A stretch of 64,000 nt of DNA from Vibrio celticus (GCF_024347335.1 NZ_AP025463.1:1364001-1428000); one strand, 5' to 3'. Positions 9,074-18,623 are shown, counted from the stretch's first letter. Translations and numbers: made by a program. The notes: generated by a model not told the origin, from the letters alone.

Positions 9074-9410
9074 AGTAAAACCTAATTGTAGATAAGAAAT
9101 AATGTCGAGTAGATCGACGCATTAAAACAACTCACACCATTATGCCTACCATTATAAGTAGAAACGTTTCTTTCTTGTTTTTTGTGGGTTATATCTTGTT
9201 TTTAGTAGGAAAGTTATCGTTACCATGCGCTGAATCTCACTTTTAGATAACTATATTGTCGAAATGTTTCGAGTTGAATTAAAGTGAGGATATTATTTGA
9301 TTGGGGCGTGCTGAATAAGGCATGAAAACGGATTGTTTTTCATCAGCATATTAAGCGCATTTTCCCCGATTTTTAGAAATGCCCAATCCTTCAAAGTCTG
9401 AGGAAAGTGC
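9074..9410. promoter_or_regulatory. Divergent control region of the glycosidase genes
   Basis: This 337-bp region separates two divergent polysaccharide genes. It contains the perfect palindrome GAAACGTTTC at 9161-9170, flanked by AT-rich sequence, a plausible LacI-family operator serving both directions. No ORF is supported here. Confidence 0.5.
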
Positions 9411-11828
9411 ATGTTCAACAAAATCAAACGTATTGGAAAAGTTATGAGAGCAGTATTTAAGCCAACATTTTTGGCGCTAAGTTTATCGTTAGGAGGCTAT
9501 GCAGTGGCAGGTACAACGATGTTTAAGGATGTAATCCAAGTCGAGCAACAAAGCCCAGCCTCGAAGGTGCATTGGCAAGATGATTCACCTGAGATGAATA
9601 AATTCATTGATGAGCTGATCAACAAGATGACACTAAAAGAAAAAATAGGTCAGCTTGATCTACAAAGTGGTTTTCGAAATACAACGGGACCCTTTATCAA
9701 TGAATCGTATGAGCAACAAATTAGAGATGGGCAAGTTGGTGCCATTTTTAATGCCTATGGTGCGGAGTTTGGTCGTCACCTACAAAAAATTGCCGTAGAA
9801 GAAACGCGTATGGGCATTCCTCTTATTGTTGGGCATGACATTATCCACGGTCATAAAACAATTTTTCCACAGTCTATCGGTGAAGCCGCTACTTGGGATT
9901 TAGATGCAGCAAAAACCAGTGCACAGTTTGCGGCTAAAGAAGCGGCAGCCGATGGGATTATGTGGACCTTTGCACCAATGGCAGATCTAGTTAGAGACCC
10001 TCGCTGGGGTAGAGTCTCTGAAGCGTCTGGTGAAGATGTATTCTTGTCTACTGCAATGGCAGTAGCGCGTGTTCAAGGGTTTCAAGGCGATGACTTGAGC
10101 AAACCTGATACGGTAATGGCAACGGCGAAACACTTCGTTGGTTATGGACTATCGCAAGCTGGGCGAGATTATCACTCAACGGACGTTTCTGAGCATGAGC
10201 TTTGGACGACCCAGATGCCTCCTTTTAAAGCGATGGTTGATGCTGGTGTCGGCACATTTATGACAGCATTTAATGATCTGAATGGTGTTCCAGCGTCAGG
10301 TAGCAAGCGACTGTTAACTGAAGTGTTACGTAACCAATGGGGTTTTGAGGGTTTTGTTGTTACCGACTACACCGCTATCAATGAATTGGTGCCACATGGT
10401 TACGCTCGTGATGATAAACATGCCGCAGAAATCGCATTCAATGCGGGGGCTGATATGGACATGGTTGGTCAGCTTTACATCGAACATTTAGCGTCATTAG
10501 TGGCAGAGGGTAAGGTGTCTGAACATGCCGTCGATAAGTCAGTTCGCTCAATTCTTGAAATGAAATGGCGATTAGGGTTATTTGAAGACCCATACCGTTA
10601 TAACGATAAAGAAAGAGCTGCTCGAGAAATTCTTAGCATTGACAATCTCGAAGCCGCTCGAGATGTCGCAAGAAAGTCGTTTGTGTTGTTAAAAAATGAC
10701 AATGACGTATTACCTCTTAATACCACGAAAGTCGATTCTATCGCATTGATAGGACCGCTTGCTGACAGCAAAGCTGACATGATAGGTAACTGGGCCGCTG
10801 CGGGGGATCGTAAGAGCGATCCCGTATCGGTGCTTGATGGCTTAAAGAGTCGTTATGGTAACGATATAGAAATTCACTATGCAAAAGGTGCGAGCAACGA
10901 GTACCTATCGACTCAAGAGGAACTTGATTCTTTAGAAGGGTTAACGGTACCGCGTATTCATAAAGCCGACCCTCAGTTGCAGTCAGATCTTGATGCCGCC
11001 ATCGCTGCAGCTGAAAAGTCTGATGTGATAGTGATGGTTATGGGTGAAGACCAACGCATGTCAGGCGAAGCAGCAAGTCGAGTTGAACTCACATTGCCTG
11101 GTAATCAAGAAGAAGTGATGAAAGCGTTGAAAAAACTCGGTAAGCCGATGGTACTTGTTGTGATGAGTGGTCGTCCAAATGATTTACGATGGGCAGATGA
11201 AAACGTTGATTCTATTTTACATGCGTGGTATCCGGGAACAGCTGGTGGCTATGCCATTGCCGACGTGTTGTCGGGTGATTACTCTCCGTCTGGCAAATTA
11301 CCAATGACATTCCCACGCTCAGTCGGTCAAATACCGATTTACTATAACGAGAAGAATACGGGCCGCCCTTATAAAGCCGATAACCCTAACCAACGACAAG
11401 AGCATTATAAGTCGCGTTATGACGACTCACCGAATACGCCGTTATACGCATTTGGTCACGGTCTAAGCTATGGCCACTTTGATTACAGTGATATAGAGCT
11501 AAGTTCGGATTTCTTAAGTTCAGAGAAAGACTTACAAGTGAGCGTTAAGGTGACTAACTCCGGTGACTTTGATGGTGAAGAGGTTATTCAGCTTTATACT
11601 AAGCAGCATGTGGGATCGATTACTCGCCCAGTAAAAGAATTAAAAGGCTTTCAAAAAGTTCATTTCGAAGCCGGTGAAAGTAAAACCATTTCGTTTACGC
11701 TCTCAACCGATGACCTCGCATTTTATCGCGCAGATATGAGCTGGGGTTACGAGTCGGGCACGTTTGATGTCTTCGTAGGAACGGCTTCAGATAACGTTCA
11801 GCAAGCCAGTTTTTCTATTACTCATTAA
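9411..11828 (+). CDS. bglX: GH3 beta-glucosidase, BglX type
   Basis: This 805-residue exported enzyme has a long N-region followed by a signal peptide ending near GGYAVAG, so it should be periplasmic or secreted. It contains the GH3 N-terminal barrel, with nucleophile D319 in GFVVTDYTA (the BglX position), the GH3 C-terminal domain (SGRPNDLRWADE, YPGTAGGYAIADV) and a C-terminal fibronectin-like domain. Blocks such as SGKLPMTFPRSVGQIP and GHGLSYGHFDYSD match E. coli BglX closely. It should release glucose from the non-reducing end of beta-glucosides. It is the first gene of a plus-strand cluster with a sulfatase and a large lipoprotein. Confidence 0.92.
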   Translation: MFNKIKRIGKVMRAVFKPTFLALSLSLGGYAVAGTTMFKDVIQVEQQSPASKVHWQDDSPEMNKFIDELINKMTLKEKIGQLDLQSGFRNTTGPFINESYEQQIRDGQVGAIFNAYGAEFGRHLQKIAVEETRMGIPLIVGHDIIHGHKTIFPQSIGEAATWDLDAAKTSAQFAAKEAAADGIMWTFAPMADLVRDPRWGRVSEASGEDVFLSTAMAVARVQGFQGDDLSKPDTVMATAKHFVGYGLSQAGRDYHSTDVSEHELWTTQMPPFKAMVDAGVGTFMTAFNDLNGVPASGSKRLLTEVLRNQWGFEGFVVTDYTAINELVPHGYARDDKHAAEIAFNAGADMDMVGQLYIEHLASLVAEGKVSEHAVDKSVRSILEMKWRLGLFEDPYRYNDKERAAREILSIDNLEAARDVARKSFVLLKNDNDVLPLNTTKVDSIALIGPLADSKADMIGNWAAAGDRKSDPVSVLDGLKSRYGNDIEIHYAKGASNEYLSTQEELDSLEGLTVPRIHKADPQLQSDLDAAIAAAEKSDVIVMVMGEDQRMSGEAASRVELTLPGNQEEVMKALKKLGKPMVLVVMSGRPNDLRWADENVDSILHAWYPGTAGGYAIADVLSGDYSPSGKLPMTFPRSVGQIPIYYNEKNTGRPYKADNPNQRQEHYKSRYDDSPNTPLYAFGHGLSYGHFDYSDIELSSDFLSSEKDLQVSVKVTNSGDFDGEEVIQLYTKQHVGSITRPVKELKGFQKVHFEAGESKTISFTLSTDDLAFYRADMSWGYESGTFDVFVGTASDNVQQASFSITH

Positions 11829-11848
11829 TCCATTACTTATGAACGAGT

Positions 11849-11873
11849 GAGCCTGCCTTGGCAGGCTCTTTTT
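11849..11873 (+). terminator. Hairpin terminator between bglX and the sulfatase gene
   Basis: GAGCCTGCC and GGCAGGCTC form a perfect 9-bp stem with a 2-base loop, followed by five T. It sits only 13 bases before the sulfatase ATG, so it either ends bglX transcription or attenuates read-through. The sulfatase Shine-Dalgarno (GAAGGAAC) directly follows it. Confidence 0.8.
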
Positions 11874-11886
11874 GAAGGAACAAACG

Positions 11887-13536
11887 ATGAAAAAGTCGGT
11901 ATTGTCAGGTTTGGTTGTGGGGGCATTATGCTCAGTTTCATTGTCCGCAGTTGCGGCTGATACTCCTAGCTCAGTTGAGAGCGAACGTCCAAATATTCTT
12001 TTCATTATGTCTGATGACCACGCGGTACAAGCGCTTAGCGCTTATGGGCATCCGATATCTAAGCTTGCGCCTACGCCGAATATTGACCGAATCGCGGAAA
12101 ACGGGGCAATATTTGAACGTTCATACGTGACGAATTCACTCTGTGGTCCAAGTCGTGCTGCGATGCTCACAGGTAAGTTTGGCCATGAAAATGGTTTTAC
12201 TTATAACGGGCAAGTATTTGATGGAAATCAATTTAATTGGGCTAACACGCTGCAAGATGCGGGTTATACAACGGCAATGATTGGTAAGTGGCATATTAAC
12301 CGTATTCCTAATGGGTTTAAGTTTGATCACTGGGATATTTTGAACGACCAAGGGGAATACTATAACCCCGATTTTATAACGAGTGACGGTGTCACTATGG
12401 AGATGGGGTACACCACCGATATTATTACCACCAAGTCTTTAAACTGGCTTGAGAATAGCCGTGATAAAACAAAACCATTTGCATTACTGATGCACCACAA
12501 GGCCCCTCACCGAAATTGGATGCCCGCACCACGGCATACTCAAACTTTTGAAAATACAGAATTTCCGCTGCCAGAAAACTTTTTTGATAACTACGATAAT
12601 CGACAAGCGGCGAGCAACCAAACGATGACGATTGCGCATCATACTCAAGATGGTCACGACTTAAAGATGACTGTTGCAGAAGACAGTGGTGAATGGCGAG
12701 AAGATATTTGGCCACACCTTTTAGCCCGCCTTACACCAGAACAAAGAGCAAAATGGGATGCGGCTTATCAGGCACGTAATGATGAGATGAATCGTTACGA
12801 AGCCAAATGGACCGAACAGGAAATGGCGGAATGGAAATACCAACGCTACATGCAAGATTATCTTGCGACGATCATTGCTGTCGATGAAAGCGTTGGTCAA
12901 GTACTCGATTACTTAGAAGAGGCAGGCCTCAGCGAGAATACGCTGGTTGTCTACACTTCCGACCAAGGCTTTTTCCTCGGTGAACACGGATTTTATGACA
13001 AGCGATTTATGTATGAAGAGTCTTTTTCTACACCGTTAGTCATGCAATTACCGGGTGTGATTGAAAAGGGCATTGTGATTGATGAACTGGTGCAAAATAT
13101 CGATTATGCTCCAACCTTCCTTGATATTGCAGACGTCAAAGTTAACGAAAAATTGCACGGTCAATCTCTTAAACCATTGCTTGCAGGTGAAGAAGCAACA
13201 GAGTGGCGAGAGGCTTTGTATTACCACTATTATGAGTTCCCTGGATTCCATGATGTAGCTAGGCATTATGGCGTATCTGATGGACGTTATAAGCTCATTC
13301 ATTTTTATCACCCAAATGATGAGTGGGAGTTTTATGACTTATCCGCCGACCCTTCTGAAATGAACAACGCGATTGATTCTCCTGAATATCAAGCTGAAAT
13401 AAAGCGTCTCAGAGAGCAGTTGGCGAACCTGCAAAAACAATACGATGTGCCCCCAATCGAGGAGTGGAAAGACGCTGACTTAATGAGGCAGCCTAACCCT
13501 TCACTCGAATCATTGTTTCCCGAGAGTTTCAAGTAA
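11887..13536 (+). CDS. Exported S1-family sulfatase (formylglycine type)
   Basis: This 549-residue enzyme has a signal peptide (MKKSVLSGLVVGALCSVSLSAVAAD). The start is ATG 11887, preceded by GAAGGAAC; an upstream TTG at 11872 overlaps the terminator and is less likely. The active-site motif CGPSRAAMLTGK begins at Cys86; the Cys must be converted to formylglycine by a maturase not present in this window. Metal ligands are seen in NILFIMSDDHA near the N terminus and in YTSDQGFFLGEHG. It should remove sulfate esters from a polysaccharide. Its position after bglX and before a 1117-residue lipoprotein points to a sulfated glycan as the locus substrate. The S1 subfamily cannot be told by eye. Confidence 0.9.
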   Translation: MKKSVLSGLVVGALCSVSLSAVAADTPSSVESERPNILFIMSDDHAVQALSAYGHPISKLAPTPNIDRIAENGAIFERSYVTNSLCGPSRAAMLTGKFGHENGFTYNGQVFDGNQFNWANTLQDAGYTTAMIGKWHINRIPNGFKFDHWDILNDQGEYYNPDFITSDGVTMEMGYTTDIITTKSLNWLENSRDKTKPFALLMHHKAPHRNWMPAPRHTQTFENTEFPLPENFFDNYDNRQAASNQTMTIAHHTQDGHDLKMTVAEDSGEWREDIWPHLLARLTPEQRAKWDAAYQARNDEMNRYEAKWTEQEMAEWKYQRYMQDYLATIIAVDESVGQVLDYLEEAGLSENTLVVYTSDQGFFLGEHGFYDKRFMYEESFSTPLVMQLPGVIEKGIVIDELVQNIDYAPTFLDIADVKVNEKLHGQSLKPLLAGEEATEWREALYYHYYEFPGFHDVARHYGVSDGRYKLIHFYHPNDEWEFYDLSADPSEMNNAIDSPEYQAEIKRLREQLANLQKQYDVPPIEEWKDADLMRQPNPSLESLFPESFK

Positions 13537-13554
13537 TAACACATTTTTTGTACG

Positions 13555-13580
13555 ACGTGGCTCTATATGCAGAGCCACGT
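13555..13580 (+). terminator. Hairpin after the sulfatase gene
   Basis: ACGTGGCTCT and AGAGCCACGT form a perfect 10-bp stem with a 6-base loop, 18 bases after the sulfatase stop. No T run follows, so it may be an mRNA-stabilising or processing hairpin rather than a terminator. Confidence 0.5.
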
Positions 13581-13635
13581 GATCAATAAATAGGATGATT
13601 GAGCGTAATGCTCATTCGGCATTTGTGAAGGTTGA

Positions 13636-16600
13636 ATGGTTATGAATGGCAATACAAGTTTAGTGTTAAGCGAAAAAGCTATTTGGCGAAAAACTGATTT
13701 GGCGAAAATGTTGAGCCAAGCAATGACTATTGGCGCAGTGAGTCTAGTTATAATGGGCTGTAATGGCGGTAGTGGTACTGATGAAGGGGGACAGGGGGGC
13801 AATCCACCTCCTTCAGATAACGATATTGTGATCAGCGATTGGCACTTTTCTGGGGGCAGCGCCGATATCGCGGTTGCCGCCAAAAATGCGGGTTATTATG
13901 CGATTGCCAGCCAGCAGTCACTGCATATTGAGATTCGAGATGTGCGTGAAAACCTTCTACATACTATTCAATCTCAAGACATCATTAATACCGTGCCTGA
14001 TATGGATCTTTCACATGCTAACAGTCTGTGCGGTTTAACATTGACGCCATCGGGTCGATTTTTGTATATGGCGTTATGTGATGCTGACGCAGGTGTAAAA
14101 GATGATGTAATCCTCGCTTATAACACTAACACTAAACAGCTTTCAGAGTTCACGCGTTTGATGCTGCAATCTTCCGATGTTGAGCAAACTCAACCATATG
14201 GAATGAACTATTTTAAATCTAAGCTTTATGTTGGTAATCATCAAGGTGCTTATAGGGTAGAGGCCGCGCGAAACACAGTATACAGAACGACCCATAATAA
14301 CCATCAACCAGTCATCACAAACATCACCTTGGGAAGTGCAGTGCAAGACATCGCGGTTGATGCGGAAAACCAGCAAATCTATTTGATGTCTCAAGATCAA
14401 ATTGCCAAGGTTTGGCATACCACATCTAGACCCACAGTCGTGCATCAAGGAACCGATTTTGTAGGGTTGTCATTTAGCAGTGTGTTTGGCGAAAAGGGCA
14501 GTGAAGGCTTGTATTTGGCGGCTAAAGATGAGGGGTATACCAACCTATCTTACGTTCCTAAGAGAGAACTCGACCAGATGACATTTCGTCCTTATTACTC
14601 GTCACCGACACAATGGAGCAGTTTTTCATTAACTGCAGATGGTCAGTTACTGTTTGCTGATGGAAACGCCTCAAAGTTAAGGGACGACAGGGATCAACGG
14701 TTAATGTTTGATGATTGGCTGAAAGATGAACTAAGCCAATATGTGCGAGCAATTAAAGGGCTGACCGCCTCCAACTTAACCGATAATAATGCTTCTCCTG
14801 AAGGGTTTTTACATAGGAAGTTAGAGAGCCAGCGTGTTAATACATTGCCAATTGCGGATAACGTTGGCTGGGCGTTATATCTACTGATGGCGGCTGATAA
14901 AGTACAGCCTGATCCAGAAATTGAACCATTAATTGAATTGTTGATTAAACGTCACGCTGGGTTACATGAAGATGGGCAAGGTGGAACTAAGAGTGTAGAC
15001 GGTCACTTTGTTCGTAATTATATTGCCAATGGAGAGACAGAGCCAAACAACCCCCAAATGCAAGTCTATATCAGCATGAAATTTTTGCCTGCGGTACATA
15101 AGGCTGCAGAAATGTACCCCGATAATGCGAAAGTGGCACAGTACAAAACCTTTTTAGACCAAACGTTACTTCGTTCTGGTGACGTAATTCGTTCTCATCA
15201 GCGCATTACGTGGGAGTCGGATGATTTTGGTCCAAAACGCATGAACCATAGAATGAGTAACGAGACCTGGTTATTCGGTGAGTTGGCTGCTGCACAAGAC
15301 CCAAGAGTATCAGATCTCTACGATGATTATGTGTATGGGCGAGAGAACTTTAAATACGATGATTGGCTTAACGGGGAGCCTGTCATTAGTGCATCTCATG
15401 CGGCCTTTATTGTTATGGGGGCGCCATTGATCTTGGAACATCACTACAGTGATAAAAATTGGAAACAACAAAACGACAATTATTACGCCATCACGCAAGC
15501 GGAATCGGATGATTTAGGTGCTAAATACTTTGCTGCATTTTCAGCAGGAAACAACCCTGACAAGGGGGGGTATTATAATGATGGGCCTTCCGATCATCCT
15601 GGTAACTTTATTCATTTCCCGGCTGTACTCGGTTTTGGGCAGATGGGGCATTCAGCGGCCGTGCTTGGTGGCTATAAAGCGTATCGCGACAACAGGCGCC
15701 AAACTATGAAAAGTGCTGGAGATGATCAGATTTCATTGTTAACGCGATGGTCAAAAGATAACACTGGCTATGAGATGAGTGGTATTGGGATCGCGGATTT
15801 TTGGTTTGGGTCGATAGGATTGGTTGAAACTATTCAACCGGGCGTGATGGGTCAATTCCGTAATGAATTCTTTTACCCTGAACTTCGTGAAGAGTTGACT
15901 TCGGATGGTCGAATTTTACACTTTTCTAAATTGACGCCGCGTTTAATCGAAGGGGTAAAAAACAATGGTGAAGTTAGGTCATTTGGTTACCAAACATCGC
16001 CGTTTGTCGTTCCAGGTAATGACACGTTTTCAAGTTTCAACGTGATTGACCCACTAGGTGATTGGGTGGAACTTAATGATATTGTGAGCATTCTGACAGA
16101 TAAGCCTGCCCGATTTGAAAACCCGAACTTTGATACTGGGACGCTTCAAGGATGGCAACCTTCAGGGAATGTGGCGATTATTGACGGTGAACTCGGGCCG
16201 TCCGCTAAACTTTCTGGCTCAGCCAGTTTGTCACAAGGTGCATACTTGCCGCTTGGATTAGCAGGGAGCGGTTATCAAGTGTCCGCTTACGTCGCACCGC
16301 TTTCCGGTTCATCAGGTTCGGGCTACGTTCAGCTGACCTGGTCTTCGAGTCCAAATACTAAGGGTGACGTATTGGCAGGGCGAAGCGAAAAAGTGTTGTC
16401 AGGTGAGCAGCCAAGGCTTGTCACGGTTATGACGAATCAACCAGCAGGGCATGCGTATTTACATATTGAATTTGTCACTGAAAGTGGAGAGTTTGCTTTT
16501 GATAACACCGCGTTACAGTCGTTTGGTGCGCAAGATGTCGGTTTTAGTATTGAGGATGCGGCATGGAGCTTGTCTGGGGTAACGCAAAGTGATGGTCGTT

Positions 16601-16989
16601 TACAATTCTCCGCTTCACAGGGGAGTAACGGTTGGGTTTCTGCAACAACAGAATATGACATTAGCGCAGACGATGATGGAACGCGTTATTTGTTTTCATT
16701 CGATGCTAACGAGAGACAGATCCATGATGGCGAATTTGTTATCAGTGCGGTGATAAAGACTGACTCAGGTGCTGAAGTGAAGTGGGAAGAAGTGATGTCG
16801 GTGAGTGATGAATCATCGGATAACCTAAGCTTCGCTATGCGAAAGCGTCCTGGTGAAATCGGTTTCGAGTTGCAATTTAAAATGAGAGCGAATGAGCAAA
16901 ACAGTCGTATGAGTGTTGAGAATCTATCGGTTGCTAAGGAGCTGCTCTTCGATATTGGGCAATGCTCCGGTTCAATCACAGGCTGTTAG
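13636..16989 (+). CDS. Large multidomain lipoprotein of the polysaccharide locus
   Basis: This 1117-residue lipoprotein has its lipobox at IMGC (Cys42), followed by a Gly/Pro-rich linker. Residues about 60-370 are beta-rich with propeller-like repeats (SGRFLYMALCD, QQIYLMSQDQ). Residues about 390-760 are helical; blocks such as HRMSNETWLFGELAAAQDP, ASHAAFIVMGAPL and FPAVLGFGQMGHSAAVLGG recall an (alpha/alpha) barrel distantly like glycoamylase-type enzymes. Two beta-sandwich regions at about 820-960 and 965-1105 look like carbohydrate-binding modules. I do not recognise the protein. A surface glycan-binding hydrolase or lyase is the best guess. The start is ATG 13636, with GAAGG before it. 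Confidence 0.7.
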   Translation: MVMNGNTSLVLSEKAIWRKTDLAKMLSQAMTIGAVSLVIMGCNGGSGTDEGGQGGNPPPSDNDIVISDWHFSGGSADIAVAAKNAGYYAIASQQSLHIEIRDVRENLLHTIQSQDIINTVPDMDLSHANSLCGLTLTPSGRFLYMALCDADAGVKDDVILAYNTNTKQLSEFTRLMLQSSDVEQTQPYGMNYFKSKLYVGNHQGAYRVEAARNTVYRTTHNNHQPVITNITLGSAVQDIAVDAENQQIYLMSQDQIAKVWHTTSRPTVVHQGTDFVGLSFSSVFGEKGSEGLYLAAKDEGYTNLSYVPKRELDQMTFRPYYSSPTQWSSFSLTADGQLLFADGNASKLRDDRDQRLMFDDWLKDELSQYVRAIKGLTASNLTDNNASPEGFLHRKLESQRVNTLPIADNVGWALYLLMAADKVQPDPEIEPLIELLIKRHAGLHEDGQGGTKSVDGHFVRNYIANGETEPNNPQMQVYISMKFLPAVHKAAEMYPDNAKVAQYKTFLDQTLLRSGDVIRSHQRITWESDDFGPKRMNHRMSNETWLFGELAAAQDPRVSDLYDDYVYGRENFKYDDWLNGEPVISASHAAFIVMGAPLILEHHYSDKNWKQQNDNYYAITQAESDDLGAKYFAAFSAGNNPDKGGYYNDGPSDHPGNFIHFPAVLGFGQMGHSAAVLGGYKAYRDNRRQTMKSAGDDQISLLTRWSKDNTGYEMSGIGIADFWFGSIGLVETIQPGVMGQFRNEFFYPELREELTSDGRILHFSKLTPRLIEGVKNNGEVRSFGYQTSPFVVPGNDTFSSFNVIDPLGDWVELNDIVSILTDKPARFENPNFDTGTLQGWQPSGNVAIIDGELGPSAKLSGSASLSQGAYLPLGLAGSGYQVSAYVAPLSGSSGSGYVQLTWSSSPNTKGDVLAGRSEKVLSGEQPRLVTVMTNQPAGHAYLHIEFVTESGEFAFDNTALQSFGAQDVGFSIEDAAWSLSGVTQSDGRLQFSASQGSNGWVSATTEYDISADDDGTRYLFSFDANERQIHDGEFVISAVIKTDSGAEVKWEEVMSVSDESSDNLSFAMRKRPGEIGFELQFKMRANEQNSRMSVENLSVAKELLFDIGQCSGSITGC

Positions 16990-17001
16990 TTAGGTATTAA
17001 T

Positions 17002-17023
17002 GCTTCGTTGTGTATAACGAAGC
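17002..17023 (+). repeat. Inverted repeat after the 1117-residue gene
   Basis: GCTTCGTT and AACGAAGC form an 8-bp stem with a 6-base loop, 13 bases after the stop. It lies just upstream of the stronger terminator at 17045-17080. Confidence 0.4.
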
Positions 17024-17044
17024 TTGCTAATCATCATGTTATAG

Positions 17045-17080
17045 AAAAACCTTCTGAGGTAAAACTCAGGAGGTTTTTAA
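17045..17080 (+). terminator. Rho-independent terminator closing the polysaccharide gene cluster
   Basis: AAAAACCTTCTGAG pairs with CTCAGGAGGTTTTT over 14 positions (one T-G pair), with a 6-base loop and a T run. It separates the lipoprotein gene from the acetyltransferase. Confidence 0.8.
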
Positions 17081-17144
17081 TTTGAAGCAGTCGTTATCAA
17101 CCCCTTTTTACTAGATAAGTGATGGGTATTCGTAGGTAAATAAA

Positions 17145-17755
17145 ATGGTAAAAGAACACGTGGACATGGCACAATTGACCGAGAAACAAAAGATGCGGTT
17201 GGGCTTAACGTATATTCCCTTTGATGAGGAGCTAACCAAGGATAGAACGTTAGCAAAGAAGCTGTGCTTTGAATTGTCGAAAACGTGCCCGACAGATAGG
17301 CAGGGTATCGGTGCGTTTCTTGAAAAAATAATTGGATACCAAACCGACGCCTGGATAGAGCCACCTTTTTATTGTGATTATGGCTATAATATAGAGCTGG
17401 GTAAAAATTTCTATTGTAATCATGGTTGTATGATTTTAGATGGTGCGAAGGTCACCATTGGAGATAATTGTCTATTTGGCCCTAACGTTGTCATTGCAAC
17501 ACCCGGTCATCCCTTAAATCCAGAGGAGAGGGCGAGAGGTGATGAATACGCACGAGCGATTACGCTTGGCAATAACGTTTGGTTAGGCGCAAATGTTGCC
17601 GTATGCCCCGGGTAACTATTGGTGATAATGTTGTCGTTGGGGCAGGAAGTGTTGTTGTAAAGGATTTACCCTCAAACACAGTGTGTGTTGGTTCACCTGC
17701 TGTTGTGAAACGCTCGAATGTTAATACGATAACAAATGGGTTAGGTGCGGTTTAG
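17145..17755 (+). pseudogene. Hexapeptide O-acetyltransferase (Maa type), frameshifted
   Basis: The gene encodes a maltose/galactoside O-acetyltransferase-like protein: an N-terminal Mac helix region, then the left-handed beta-helix with the active-site region FGPNVVIATPGHPLNPEER. The frame stops at 17613-17615 right after NVAVCPG. The expected continuation, TIGDNVVVGAGSVVVKDLPS, is present in another frame from 17614 to the TAG at 17753-17755. Adding one G to the GGG run at 17610-17612 restores a full protein of about 203 residues, the usual size. It is either a recent pseudogene or an assembly error in a CCCCGGG tract. ATG 17166 is an alternative start. Confidence 0.85.
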
Positions 17756-18359
17756 CTAAGTGTTAAGCTTAACTGATGGGCATCACATCTAGTGTGGTTT
17801 TTTATGCCTGAATAGTCTTCATGAGGCTCTGTATGTACTGTCATCCTCAAGTTTTACTTCGACGGAGGGTTAATATTGCTGGAGAGGTTTCGCGTATCAA
17901 GGGCTGTGAGATTGGAGTAGTTATCACCGTCTTACATTCTAACCTTCAACAACGTTTGTGAGGGGATTACGAAAGTGGGGCATATTACTTACCTATAAGC
18001 ACGCTTAGAGATGGTTAAGATAGCTTCAGGTTCAGGGATTCGAGAGGCTAGAGTAAGTTTTACAGGCGCTATTAACCGTATTTATGCGCCGTTCTGTTGG
18101 TTAGCTTTAAGTCCAGACGAAACCCAGTCAAACTTAAAGGGATTAGAGAAAATCTGAGTCACTTCATTCTTCCAGATAAAAGAAAGGACCGAACGTTACG
18201 ACGTTCAGTCCTTTTTGTTCCATCTAAATTTAAGCTGTAGCGATTATCCGAACAGCATTAGCTACAGTGAGCGGGCTTTCTATAAATCGTACAGTCTAAC
18301 GCCTTAATGGGTCAGCTGTTTAAGGCCTTAGCCTCGATTCTCGTGTGAGAAATCCTAGC
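17756..18359. other. 604-bp stretch without a supported gene
   Basis: I see no credible coding frame here. A bidirectional terminator is at 18183-18215. The rest looks like decayed or non-coding sequence between the accessory locus and the conserved core starting at grxA. Confidence 0.5.
18183..18215. terminator. Bidirectional terminator downstream of grxA
   Basis: The stem pairs AAAGGAC-CGAACGT with ACGTTC-GTCCTTT around a TACG loop. T runs follow on both strands, so it can serve the minus-strand grxA and plus-strand read-through. Confidence 0.65.
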
Positions 18360-18623
18360 TTAGTCGAAAAGACCTAGGTTTTCTTTTGCGTATGCTTCAA
18401 ATTCTGTGCAGCCGCCGATGTGGTCTTGGTCGATGAAGATTTGTGGAACTGTATCGACAGGTTTACCAACAGTCTTCTCTAGATCAGCTTTGCTGATACC
18501 TTCAGCGTGGATGTCAACGTAACGGTAGTTGAAGTCATCGCGTTTAGCTTTAAGAGTTTCAGCATGCTCTTTTGCACGAACACAGAATGGGCAAGCAGGG
18601 CGACCAAAAATAACTACAAACAT
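18360..18623 (-). CDS. grxA: Glutaredoxin 1
   Basis: This 87-residue cytoplasmic thiol reductase has the active site CPFC at residues 11-14, the cis-Pro motif TVPQIF and the glutathione-binding GGCTEFE motif. Length and sequence (FGRPACPFCVRAKE, DDFNYRYVDI) match E. coli GrxA. It reduces disulfides such as that of ribonucleotide reductase, using glutathione. It diverges from the iron alcohol dehydrogenase gene. Vibrio genomes usually carry it next to that gene and hexR. Confidence 0.95.
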   Translation of the reverse strand: MFVVIFGRPACPFCVRAKEHAETLKAKRDDFNYRYVDIHAEGISKADLEKTVGKPVDTVPQIFIDQDHIGGCTEFEAYAKENLGLFD

